The notes below the pieces were generated by a model that searched no databases, had not been told where the DNA came from, and was given only the letters and a program-made list of their open reading frames with translations. Below are positions 10,903 through 22,289 of a DNA stretch of 64,000 nucleotides, piece by piece (positions within the stretch are counted from its first letter, which is position 1; each line of letters begins with the position of its first letter). Made by a program: the position numbers and the translations under genes. The DNA is from Panax quinquefolius (taxonomy: Eukaryota; Streptophyta; Magnoliopsida; Apiales; Araliaceae): positions 29,456,400 through 29,520,399 of the forward strand of contig CM035171.1 of the NCBI GenBank assembly GCA_020205615.1. Reading direction: 5' to 3'.

Positions 10903-11369
10903 GTTAAGGTGGGTTGCCCACATCTATAAATAAGAGGAGTCTTATTATGGGTGGTATGGGCTGTTGACTTTAACAAAGTACATAATAATTCCAAGTTGTT
11001 GGGAGTATGCCTTTTCTATAGAGATAGAAAACTAGGGTTAGCCATAACACCCATCTTCTTGAATTTTATTCTTCCTTGGTGGATCACCTCTAGAGGCCAA
11101 ACATTTGGGTGGCTAACGTTGATCAAAGGAAGGAACCAAACCCGGTGGATTCAAGATTGAACGCGAAAGGATTTAGAGGTGAACTTGTACCTGAGGAAGC
11201 TCGATCTTCAAGGGTATGATTTTATTCTTTATCTTTTCGTTTAATTAATAATTATGCATAAAGGGTGATCTGGGTATATGGTTTGTAAATTTTTAAACTC
11301 TGATTTTTTACACGTTTCCGCACTTTTTATGCAATTTTGATTGCGTTCAAGAATATTACAAACCTAACA
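10903..11369 (+). repeat. Copia-2 5' LTR remnant (3' third)
   Basis: It begins GTTAAGGTGGG right after a gypsy LTR end and finishes ...ATTACAAACCTAACA, followed by a primer site. It is nearly identical to 23797-24264 and homologous to the end of the Copia-1 LTR (shared GGTGGATCACCTCTAGAGGC). A TATA box, TATAAATA at 10925-10932, lies in it. The first 1.4 kb of the LTR, seen at 16830-18254, is missing here. Confidence 0.87.
10925..10932 (+). promoter_or_regulatory. Candidate TATA box of Copia-2 LTR
   Basis: TATAAATA, repeated at 23819-23826 in the 3' LTR. It lies about 440 bp before the LTR end, a plausible core promoter position; the start site is not known. Confidence 0.5.
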
Positions 11370-11370
11370 G

Positions 11371-11383
11371 TGGCATCAGAGCC
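11371..11383 (+). other. Copia-2 primer binding site
   Basis: TGGCATCAGAGCC, one base after the LTR end ...CCTAACA. It differs by one base from the usual tRNA-Met site TGGTATCAGAGCC. Confidence 0.85.
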
Positions 11384-13950
11384 AAACCTTTATGCGAATT
11401 ATTAATTGTTTGATTTGATATGTGTTTAGAACAATTTAATTGGGCATAATTTTATTGTATAAAATTTAAATAAATAAAAAAAAAAAAAAAAACCGCACGG
11501 AAATCATTTGACGTGAACAATTCGGCAGCAACAATTCACAAGGTTTCATATGTTAGCACGGAAATCGAGTCTTCATATGTAGCACCGGTTTTTTATTTTT
11601 TTTAAGGAATCACAAGCTGTTAACAGGCACGGTTTTCAACGCCAGCTGCTTGTTAAAAGTTGCCATTTTTTTTGGAAATTAACAGAAAAGCTATCCGGTT
11701 AATTCATTTGCATGAGGCACGGAAATCGCTGCAAGGGATTTCATGAAAAAGAAACAGGAACGGATATGATTATATATATATATATATATAATATATATTA
11801 CGAATATATATATACATATATATATTCTTAATTATTATATAATTAAAATAAAAGTTTATTTTAATTTTAAAATAAAAGGTTTATTTTAATATTAAAATAT
11901 AAAGTTTTATTTTAATTTTAATAATTTTATAATTAAAATAAAAGGTTTATTTTAATCTTAAAATAAAAGGTTTATTTTAATTTTAAAATTAGAATTTCAT
12001 GCTAACTAATTAGAGTTGGAATTGGATTCCATGATAACTAATTGGAGTTGAAATTGATCTTTCCTTAAATAAAGGAGTTTATTTAGATATGAAATAGATT
12101 TCATATTATTCAAAATAAAAGAGTTTATTTGTGAATAGGAAAGAAAATCATGTTTCCTTAAATAAAGGAGTTTATTTAAATATGGAATAAGATTTCATAT
12201 TATTCAAAATAAAGGAGTTTATTTGTGAATAGGAAAGAATATCCGTGTTTCCTTTAATAAAAATTTTTTAACATGGAATTGGATTCCATAATTATTTAAA
12301 ATAAAAGAGTTTATTTTAATCAAATTTTTTTTTACATGGAATTGGATTCCATAATTAATTAAAATAAAAGAGTTTATTTTAATTAAAGATTTTTTTTACA
12401 TGGAATTGGATTCCATAATTAATTAAAATAAAGGAGTTTATTTTGATTAAAGATTTTGATTAAAATAAAATAGTTTATTTTATTCAAAATTGGATAAATT
12501 AAAATAAAATAGTTTTATTTTGATTTAAATTTGGATTAAAATAAAGGAGTTTATTTTGATTCAAAAATTAGATTTTATACTAACTAAATTTGCCCATTAA
12601 ATGATATCAATATATATATTAAATGTTTATTATTCATATGATGAATGTTATTTATTGATGCATATGATGATGTGTATGATAATAAATGGGATTGATTATG
12701 GACTATTGACCAATATGATTGGATTTTATTTTAGTTGGATGCATGAATGTATGAGTTTTATTAAATGGGGTCTGTGTACCTCGTCTTCTCTAATTTTTCT
12801 TAATGTAAATTCTATTCCCCTCCTATGTACTTCCCCTTGACTGCTGATCAAGGTTTCTATTTATTTTAAATAGTTTTGTAATAGGAATAGTTAGAATTAA
12901 TTTTGAAGAATTAGAGATCAAGGAGTAAGGAGCGCTTGAAGACCCGTTTGTAATGGAGCCCGAGTTTAAATATAATAGTTATATTTAAATATTATTTCTT
13001 GCACCCCTAGGGTTTGACCTTTTGGTTCACTTGGTGGCTCTAGTGAACCAAACTAGAATAAAAAGTCCATAATCAATTCAGGTAGAATATAGTATTCTAT
13101 ATGTGCATGCTTATACTATATATATATTATATATTATGCAAACATGCTTCGCATGTTAATTAATATGACGCGTATTTTATATATATATATAAATGCGCCG
13201 CTAAACAAGATGAGACAAATTTAATAATAAAATCCTCAAATTTTTATATTAAGTCCTAAGAGTTCAAAGATATTTGGAATATCGAACGTCGCTTTCTAGC
13301 ATGATAAAATTAATAGAGTATTAAATATTTAATATGAGTTTGTTGTGTCACCACAAGGCAAGTATTAAGTATTTAAGATGTTAATTTATCACATTTGATG
13401 CTTATAAAGAAAATTGAACAATATTGTTTTGTTGTGTCACCACAAGGATGATATTTTTCTTTTTGAATATATGGAGTGCTAGGTTGGACTTAACTTGGAT
13501 AATTTTGATTGGATGTGCCACCACTTGATCAAAATAATCTAAGAGGCAAAATACAAGGAGTTGCATAGTTGATGTAATTGACAAAAGTTGTCTACCTATT
13601 TATTTATATATAGTTTGTTGTGTCACCACAAGGCTATATACATTTGAAATGGGATCCTTATTCTCACTAGCTAATCTTTAATTAGATTTTCTTAGAACTA
13701 TATAAGTGAGGGTAATATAGTTTGAAGAAAATAGTGGGAGATACCAATTTAAAACAAGACCTAAATTATTTTGGTAATTAATAAAATAATGTATGTTAAA
13801 ATGTTGTTAATTACAAATTCATTTACGTAATTTTACAATGTCTAAAATTACTATCATCTGCTGAAGCATATTAGATGCTAAATTAATCGAGACCAAATTA
13901 AGCGGATTGGTTAAGGAATTTGAGAATAGTTCTCATAAATGAAAAGTTAT
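11384..13950 (+). other. Copia-2 untranslated leader
   Basis: About 2.5 kb without a supported gene. The first part has homopolymer and TA microsatellite runs (11477-11493, 11770-11815), the middle a block of palindromic repeats (11840-12560), the last part three copies of the TTTGTTGTGTCACCACAAG motif. From about 12600 it is homologous to the Copia-1 leader in inverted orientation. Confidence 0.6.
11840..12560 (+). repeat. Cluster of about 15 short palindromes of AAATAAA...TTTATTT type
   Basis: Units such as AAAATAAAAGGTTTATTTT and AAATAAAGGAGTTTATTT recur about every 30-65 bp. From about 12270 to 12460 they sit in a roughly 65-bp tandem unit that also carries CATGGAATTGGATTCCATAA, itself an inverted repeat (TGGAAT/ATTCCA). 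In single-stranded RNA each could form a small stem. Confidence 0.8.
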
Positions 13951-13959
13951 CTTATGTCC

Positions 13960-14790
13960 TTAATACGCCTATCCTCGCAATGGTTGCGCATAATACCTAC
14001 GAGGAAGAGATTGCTACTTTTAGAAAGTGGCAAGATGATGCTGATTGGCTCAATGCATCATGCTCGCATCCGTGAGTAACGACCTTCAACGTCAAGATGA
14101 AACTATGGATGCTCCTACTATATTCCCGCACATCAAGTAGTTGATGGTGAGGAAAGTAGATGATAGATATCGAGATATCTAAGGAGCTCTTCCGATCTAG
14201 AATGACCGATGACACTACTAAAGATGTATAAAAGTCCTTAACATTATCAATTTGATTGATCAATTAGGACAACGAGTTTTGTCATGGATGGAGAGTTGAG
14301 CCAAGATTTGATCTTGCACTCACTCCCGGACTCCTTTCACAATTGTTGTGAATTTTTCATATGAACAAGCTAGATATCAGTCTCGCTGATTTGCTTAACA
14401 TGTTGAAAATGTTGAGAGTGACTTTCCAACCAAGAAAAACAAAGTCTTACTGGTAGGGGCCAAAGGATCTTCTGAAAAGAAGAATGATTCAAAGAAGGTA
14501 AATAGAAAGGCATAAACAGAGGATAATAAGAACAAAACTGATACGGATAGCAAAAGAATTTGCTTCCACTACAATAAGCCTGGACACTGGAAAGAAACTG
14601 CGAGAAGTATCTTGCAGAGGCTAACCAAGGAAGCTTAGTGAAGTTTCGGTTATAAATACAAATTTTGTTCATGATTGAAATAAATTTTTCTTTAAGTCAA
14701 GGTTCTACTTGGGTATTGGATACCGACTTTGGTTATCATAAATATAGATTTATGAAGGGACCAAGCAGAAGTAGAAAGCTAAACAAATAT
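13960..14790 (+). pseudogene. Copia-2 gag and protease remnant
   Basis: Nucleotide similarity to the Copia-1 gag can be followed, for example GAGGAAGAGATTGCTAC at about 14001, a gag piece encoding LGQRVLSWMES-like sequence near 14270, a zinc-knuckle remnant (ICFHYNKPGHW, Cys to Tyr) near 14551-14590 and a decayed protease region (STWVLDTDFG, Gly to Asp) near 14705. Multiple stops and indels in all frames; no product is expected. Confidence 0.75.
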
Positions 14791-16790
14791 AAGTAATCCT
14801 ATGTGTGGAAAATATAGCAAAGGTTGCCATATTAGCCATAGAAACTTATAGTTTAGCAATGCCTACGGGCAAATCTATTAAGTCAATAAGTTGTTATTGT
14901 ATTCCAGTTCTTGTTAAAAATATTATTTCCATTTTATTGTTGGACAATGAAATCTTTGGTATTATAATTAAGAACAATTGTTGTTCTATTTATATAATAA
15001 TAATTTTTGTATAGAACTGGAATATTACTTAATAAATTTTGTATACTTGACTTACATGAAAATAATTTTGCATATTGAACAAATTAGTATAAGAAAAGGA
15101 GATGATCATTCAAAGAGTTGAATGTGTGTATTTGTTGAAATACAAGTGTGAATTATTTGAAAGGTTCAAAGAATTCAGAAGTGAAACAAATTGGCAATGT
15201 ATTAAGATTCTTTGATTAGATCAAGGAATAAATACTTGTGCAATAAGTTTTTAGATCATCTCAAATGGTTTTCTCATAATGGACACATCCTGATACGCAA
15301 TAATTGATTGATGTATCTGAAAGGAAAAATCATACCTTGTTGGACATGGTACGGTCCAAAATGATTTTACCGACATTCCAGTATCCTTCTATGGTCATGT
15401 CCTAGAAATGGCTGCATATCTACGAAAAGGTAACCTCAAAATCCGGCCCCAAGACTCCATAAAAGTTATGGACAGGGAGGATTCCTAATCTTAAGTATGT
15501 TAAGATAAGTGGTTGTCCAACTTATGTGAAAAGGTTTCAAAGGATAAGCTTGGGACAAGATTTGACAAGTGTCGATTTGTGGGACATTCTAAAGTAAGTT
15601 TAGGGTATATGTTCTATAATCCTACTTAGCAAAAGGTGTTTGTTATGAAACACACGCCTTCTAAGATAAAGGCGTTTATCATTGAAGGGGCTAGTGGGAG
15701 GATAATAGATCTTGAAAAGTTCAAGAACCACAAAACACTATAAGTCAAATAAGAGGAACTGGTAGATAAACCTATTGTACCACAACCGAATCGTAAGTCT
15801 GGAATAGTACCGAAGATACCTAGGAGGTATGGATTCATCATGGATGATGATGATGAGATGCACGCATCAGAAGATGATGATCCGAGTTAGTTACATACGA
15901 TGAGGTCGAGTTCTAGTGTGTATAAAAGGGTCGATGGAGATAGTGACATTCCTAATATTATATGTTGATATACTACGGAAAGGAATGACATACCAATGCT
16001 ACAATCAGTAAAGATAAAGTTGTCTAAACATTCCTCCATGAATGATTTTGGAAGAGTATCTTAATTGGGGATATAAATCTATATAGATAGATTTAAGAGG
16101 ATGCTCGACTTAACCCAAGGAACGTATATTCATTTGATGCTAAAGTCGTTTAGCATGGCAAACTCCAAGAGATGTTTCATGTCAATGAGCTATGGAGTGT
16201 ATTTCTCTTAATAGTCCCCATAGACTCCAAAGAAGAGAGATCGCATGAGTGACAATCATGTATGCAATGAAATATACGAGAGACGATGTTGATCGGTCAT
16301 ATTTCGAGAAGATCAACGTAAGACGGTGAAAAACATCTTAAAGTTCTTAACAGGCACTAAGGATGTGAGCATACATGGTGGGTGCGAATTAAAACTAGAG
16401 GGCTTAATGGACTCAAGTTTTTTTCAAGCAGCATCAAGACGACAGAAAATCCACTTTAAGGTAAAGTGTTACCATGAACGGTGGTGCAGTGAATTGGAAA
16501 GGTTCCAAACAGCAAAGAGTTGATGGTTTAGTAATAAAGACAAAGTATATAGCTATAAATGAAGCTGCAAGTTGATTGTTTGGATTAAAAGTTCATTACT
16601 GAACTAGGAATAGTTCCCAAGTCTCATCTTGGATCTAAACATGTGTTGTGGCACTTTCATTTGATTATTAGAATCATTGAAAGATGGGAAATCACTATAG
16701 AGATAGTGGACTCTCAAGAACAACATTACATATCCATTAACTAAAGCTTATCCAACAGTAGGATAATCGTCACTTAGAGAAGAAGAGTAT
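14791..16790 (+). pseudogene. Copia-2 pol remnant (integrase, RT, RNase H pieces)
   Basis: Short islands match Copia-1 pol: AKVAILAIETYSLAMPTGKSIK (14818-14883) equals the Copia-1 AKVAALAVGIYCLALPTGKFIN segment; integrase fragments follow to about 15600; RT pieces around 15980-16320; RNase H pieces such as ELKLEGLMDSSF (16386-16421) and a broken final region to 16790. Large deletions shorten RT (the YVDD region is absent) and each domain has stops. A long-dead copy. Confidence 0.78.
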
Positions 16791-16820
16791 AAGATACCAT
16801 GACGATTGGCTTTAGTGCAA

Positions 16821-16829
16821 GTGGGAGAT
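16821..16829 (+). other. Copia-2 polypurine tract
   Basis: GTGGGAGAT directly before the LTR start TGAAAGTAGTATGC at 16830, as in Copia-1. Confidence 0.85.
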
Positions 16830-18254
16830 TGAAAGTAGTATGCACACAAGCCAATCATGTTTAATGATAAAGCATATACTTTGTAACAATCTTATTCATT
16901 TATTAATAAAAAGTATTAATTTATTAAAGGCTTTTAATTATCTACATGATGCTGTTTTATAATATGTGATAAACCCATAGTTTTAAGCAATGCTTTTAGA
17001 ATAATGATGATGATCATTCTAATGAGATCTAAATTCTTAGAAAGCTTAAAACTAAAATAGTTCCCAATCGTTGGATTACTAAATTGGGGATTAGTGAATC
17101 CAGGATAGATTGGTACATACGTTGCTTGCTCATTGGATGAGGATGATTGATCTCATAATCATTTGTGTGGAGACACTAAAGCAAGTATGTAGGTGCTTAT
17201 TAGAGAATAAGTTCTTTGAACATTGGCTCGCTAAGGAATACCTAATGGAGTTTTATTTATTCCGTCAATAGGAATTCATGTAGTGATAGTAGTACAAGTA
17301 ATCCTTGGACTTGAGATCATCATAGTATCTTGTGTATGATGAGTTATACTTTGACTTATTCCTTAAGACCCTTAGGGTATATCAAAGGGTATGCTTGGGT
17401 ATAATAAGTTGTACATGGAGATAATGTATGATCAATAAAGAATCTACCACTTCTAATAAAAGAAGAGAAATGTCCTATGTGATTCGATAAATGACAACCC
17501 AAAGAGTCCTTGGTTAAGCGAATGAAATTAGAAAGGAGTTTCTAATTTGCATTATTTGAGTTGTGCATTTAAGGATCGAAATACATATAATTAAATAAAA
17601 TAAGACTTGATGTAATTCCATGTCTTATATTTAATTGGGACATTGTATGGTGAAAGGATTGAATTATGCAGTAACTATTTACTCAAAGGTTCTTTTATGA
17701 TTAATGTTGAAATCTATATTATACGGAAAGTCGTTGATCGCTGGGAGGAGGCTTATATCCTATTGTAGAATAAATATTATTTATTTAAATAAATTAATTG
17801 TTTAATTTATTTATTTAAATAAGATTAGAATTGTTCTAATTGATTTATTGACAACCTAGGTTTAATATGGAGAACCTAAAGGGTCACACCATAAAAGGAA
17901 GAATAATTATTTAAGAAGTTAATGGCATAATCGTAATAATATGTTAAGTATATTTAATTTAATCTATGATGATAGAATAAATTAAATAGCTTAATATTTA
18001 TTATTTAATATTTTAGAAATATTAAATATAAATTAATAAGAGGAGTCTTATTAATATTATTACAATTATTATTATTTTAATTTCTAAAAGAGTTTAGGAA
18101 TTAATTTAATATAAGTACTCTCATTTATTCCTAATTGGATTAGGAAGGAAAATTAATTAAAAGAGTTTAATTAATTATCCCTAATAAGATTAGGGAGCTT
18201 AATTAATTAAAAGAATTTAATTAATTAAATAAATTCTAATTCCTTAATTGTTAA
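16830..18254 (+). repeat. Copia-2 3' LTR, first part
   Basis: Reverse-complement match to most of the Copia-1 LTR, from TGAAAGTAGTATGCACACAA to the point where Gypsy-1 begins (18255). The last five bases, GTTAA, are the duplicated target repeated at 23797-23801, after which the LTR resumes. Confidence 0.88.
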
Positions 18255-20667
18255 TGTGAGACCCCAGATTTTATCAATAAAGATTTAAATTTTGTTGAAA
18301 TAATTTTTTAATATTATGGTGTGAATTTAAGATAATATTATAGTTGTGGGTAGTATTTATAAATTTTGCAAAGTATGCAAGTGGTTATATTATATTCGAT
18401 TGGTCGGGGAATATTCGGTTTAGCAGGGAATATTCGTACAACGGCTCAATCATTGGTGGACCCCACAACAGAATTATTGTCGGATTGAGAAAACGACAAA
18501 AATATTTTATTGAAATAACGGCGGAAGTTTTACCGTGGTTACTATTGAACTACTCGGTAGTAAAAAAATACGATGAATACGTGTGGTTGCATAGTAGCAT
18601 TGCGGTATTGATTATTGATGCTTATGTGAGAAGTCACTCGGTTTGATTCCATTATTGTCGATTAATAATATGAATTATTATAGCGATAATGACGTTTTGT
18701 TTTATTCGTATTATTAACGTAATAAAACAGAAACATCTTTTTATATAAAATAGAATACTTTATTAAAGTTATTCTATAAATAGAATATATTATATTTTAT
18801 TATGCATAGTGTTGCATAGTGTTTTGCATAGTGTTTTGCATAGTATTGCATAGTGTTTGCATAGTAAAATGTTTTTATATAAATAGAATATATTATATTT
18901 TATTTAAAAGATTTTTCTTTAAATATGGACCGTCAGATTAAAGTAAATCAATCTGGACCATTCATGGATTAGTTACTATGCATTCCATTTTCCTATAAAT
19001 AAGCTCATTCCTTCATTATTTTCTTACTAATTCATTGAAACTCTAGAGAGAGAAATTATAGAGAGAGAAGCTAGAGAGAAAATTATAGAAAGAAGAAGAG
19101 AGTATACGCTACTTCACTACTTCTATATTAGGTTCTTTTACGGTAGGGGTGTTATTCTTTCTTCTTGAAGAGAACTTACATTATTCCATTCCTTTATTAT
19201 TACATTGGAATAACTTTGTAAAAGTGGCATACCCTATACATAACACCTGTATACGCCAGACATACCCTATACTTGGTGAAATCCTTATGTTATTCCATTG
19301 CTTATTATTACATTGGAATAACTTTGTATATCTGTGATTTACCCTATACTTGGTGACATTCTTCTATTATTTTGTTGGAACATCACATGCATGTGTTTTA
19401 CAGGACACGGTTCCGTTTTTATTATTACATTGGAACATCACATGCGTGTTTTTTACCGGACTGGTTAAAATCTTTATCATTCATTGGAATATCCTATCGT
19501 GTGTTTTACAGGATCTGGTTCCATCTTTATTATTCTGTTGGAACATCCCGCTTGGGTGTGAATTTCACACGACCGGTTCCGTTATTATTATTCATTGGAA
19601 TAACTTTGTACATGCAATACCGCATGCATGGTGATTTCTTTTGTTATTCCATTCTTTATTATACTCGGTTGGTTAAAACTTTGACTTTATACTCCATGAA
19701 ATTAGTAGAATATCCTTGATATTTGCGTTTCATCCAAAGATCTTCTCATGGAAATATTCTTACGATCATTCTTGAATTTTACTCTCTAAACAAAGATTAT
19801 TATGTTGACAATTTGGACGTTAATAATTCATGGATTAAATAATTCTTGAATTTGTTTTTATTGAATTATTATGTCATTGTCATCATCCTCATGTTATATT
19901 ATGTTATCTTTGGCTTACGTGCATAGATGAACTTAGTATGATTATGACCCGAGGATCAATTCGGTATAATCATGACTTGATATAAATGATGTGACAAAAG
20001 TTCTCAGTGGCCTGTAATGTAGTGATGGATAGTTTTTGGTATGATTATGACCAGGGGTGATTCGGTATAGTCATGACCATTGATAACTTGATGAAAATCC
20101 TTGACCGTGGTATGCAGGGGATGATTAGATGTGGTGGTTTATTTATTAAAATTTGAGTCTCGGTGATAAAATTGATAAAACCTTTTAAAACCTAAAAGAT
20201 AGTAGATTTTATTCTCTACTTGACTCTTTTAATGGATTGCATATTCTGCTGCAGTTAAACTGGTTGTCTATTGTATTTTATCAGTTTAACATTGTTGAAG
20301 ACTATTGATAATTTATTCTGCATTATCTTAGTCATAATATTTCTTCTTGGGCTAGTTGAGCTCACCCTTTTCTTTCATTGTTCTCTTCGTGAAATGAGAA
20401 CATAATTTGGGACGAGTCGGGAAGCGGAGTAATGGTCCGGAGGATAGCATTAGTAGTCCTCACTATTCGTGAAATAGTGTGATAATAGTTGTAATGAGGA
20501 CTCCTTTTGAGTTTGTATAATATCTAGTAGACAATATTTGTATTCAAACTCACAGTTTATGTCGTATTGTACACGACAGTTATATTAGTAAGTTGTATTT
20601 GAATTTATGTACCATGTAAGTGGCGACCCAAGATGGGTGACGTATACCTAATTTTGGGGGCGTCATA
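18255..20667 (+). repeat. Gypsy-1 5' LTR
   Basis: About 2.4 kb, homologous in inverted orientation to the Gypsy-2 LTRs and directly to the solo LTR at 55756. It contains a TGCATAGTGTTT tandem run (about 18800-18865), a TATA box at 18995-19002, a block of roughly 60-bp repeats with TTATTACATTGGAA (about 19170-19620), and TTGGCC/GTAGTGCA-type repeats near its end in shorter form. It ends GCGTCATA. Confidence 0.88.
18995..19002 (+). promoter_or_regulatory. TATA box of Gypsy-1 LTR
   Basis: TATAAATA in CCTATAAATAAGC, followed by a GA-rich untranslated stretch. The same position in the solo LTR (57073-57080) and in both Gypsy-2 LTRs has a TATA box, which supports it. Confidence 0.65.
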
Positions 20668-20669
20668 GT

Positions 20670-20682
20670 TGGTATCAGAGCC
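20670..20682 (+). other. Gypsy-1 primer binding site
   Basis: TGGTATCAGAGCC two bases after the LTR end, matching the initiator tRNA-Met site. Confidence 0.88.
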
Positions 20683-21026
20683 ATAAGTGTGAAGAGCCCC
20701 GAGCCTCTCGCTGGTGACTTCCTGTTGATGGGGAATGCACCGAAGCCAGACTCTCCGTAGGGGACGCCGGATCTTTTCAGGTGGCAAGTCGATAAAGTAC
20801 CAATGTGAGGTCTTGACACAAGTTGTTGTCGAGTTACTGGTTGGTATCGGAGCTTTAGGATATGATCCCCTGGTGAGATGTGAGATAAGAACTAGGAGGA
20901 GAGAGAGGGGAATTCCTTCGCTAGTATGACCTACCTAAGTTTATGTGGTATTTATTTGGTCGGTCGGAGTATAGGGATAATATGTGATATGTTATTTAAC
21001 CCATGTTTGGTGGCGTGTATTTGAAA

Positions 21027-22260
21027 ATGACATCCGAAAATATTGAGATAAGCAATGAAGCACATGAGACCGTTGAGTCATTTCAACCAAAAGGTAATGA
21101 GCAACAACACGATAATAATCATACCGGTGGCATGCGGTCATCTGAACAATGATAACCATCGGGGAAATTATCATGTCAAGAATGGTAACCATTGGGGTGG
21201 TAATCATGGCCAAGATAATAAGAATGGACATTTCAAGAAGAGAGGGTTCAACAATGACGCGTGAAGGCGTCAAGCAAAGACCCGTTTCAAAGGAAGAAGA
21301 ACGACCACCGGTCGTATGTTTCAAATGCGACGGGGAGGGACACATCCGAAGTCAAACTGCATGCTTGACAATCCAAAGCGTGTTTTAATTGCGAAAGAGA
21401 AGGTCACTTAGCTCGATTTTTTGTCGTATGGTGAAGTCAAGTCCATTGAGATAGTGATGCCAAAGGATGTCCCAGACAAGCCAAAGCCGGTAGTTTAAGA
21501 GAGAGCGTTTTTTTTTCTCGTGACGAGGAACCTGAATAAAATTATCACGGGTAAGTTAATCATAAGCTCTTGCGAAGTCTATATCGTATTCAATACCGGT
21601 TCTACCTATTATTTTATCTCTCTTGCTTGCGTTCAACGTTTAAATTTGACTCCAGAGAAATTGGACTTTGATTTATCTGTTTAAACTTAGTTGGGAGAAA
21701 CCTTCGTTACCTCCACTGTTTATAAATCTTGTTGATTCAAATCGAAACTTTCACGTTACCTGTCAATCTTATCTCTTTGAAAATACTTGCCTTTGAGGTA
21801 ATTTTTGAAAACGATTGATTAACTACTCATTATTCTTTTTGTAAGGTTGTTAGCTTTCATATTCCTAACCAACTGTTATCTAAATCAAAGTAACCAAACC
21901 CTAAAGTTAATCATTTGTTATATCAAGCCATAAGTAAAGAGCCCGAACCTTTCGTTGTTGACTTCCTTGTGTGGAATGCACGAAGCGGACTTTACTGTCA
22001 GGCGTACGTCATGATGAAGATGGCAAGTTTATAGGTATCATTGTGAGGTGCTATCTAGGTTAAGGGATAGAAGTCACAGTCAGTATCAATGTGACGTACT
22101 ATCCAAGTCTTGGATGAGAGTAATAGATTTTTGAATTATATTTCTATCATTAATAAATTTCTTGACGTATTCTTGAAGATTTCTAGCCTACCCTTGAGCG
22201 TGAAATCGAATTTTGTATTGACCCCAAAGACAAAAACCCATTTCTTAAACCCTCAAATAT
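21027..22260 (+). pseudogene. Gypsy-1 gag, protease and RT-start remnants
   Basis: The ATG at 21027 gives MTSENIEISNEAHETVES, matching the Gypsy-2 gag start (MTSENVENSNGAQETVDS). After about 20 residues the sequence jumps to the gag tail (NGHFKKRGFNND) and a zinc knuckle (VVCFKCDGEGHIRS), so the gag core, roughly 190 residues in Gypsy-2, has been deleted. Decayed protease follows (about 21500-21860). Near 22128 IINKFLDVFLKISSLPL matches the segment just before RT in Gypsy-2, and then RT, RNase H and integrase are missing. Stops and frame changes throughout. It could only have moved with enzymes from another element. Confidence 0.82.
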
Positions 22261-22289
22261 TTCTTCAACTAAATGAAGCAGCTTTACGT

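Noticed and set aside
10951..11160. ORF of 69 aa and its longer copy at 23845-24114
   Set aside because: Both lie in the Copia-2 LTR, are homologous only as LTR DNA, and have no domain.
19149..19719. Overlapping plus-strand ORFs of 94 and 115 aa
   Set aside because: They translate the roughly 60-bp repeats of the Gypsy-1 LTR; the reading is repetitive and not conserved in the other LTRs.
20580..20929. Short ORFs on both strands around the Gypsy-1 primer site
   Set aside because: They span the LTR/primer-site boundary and overlap each other in antisense; no domain.
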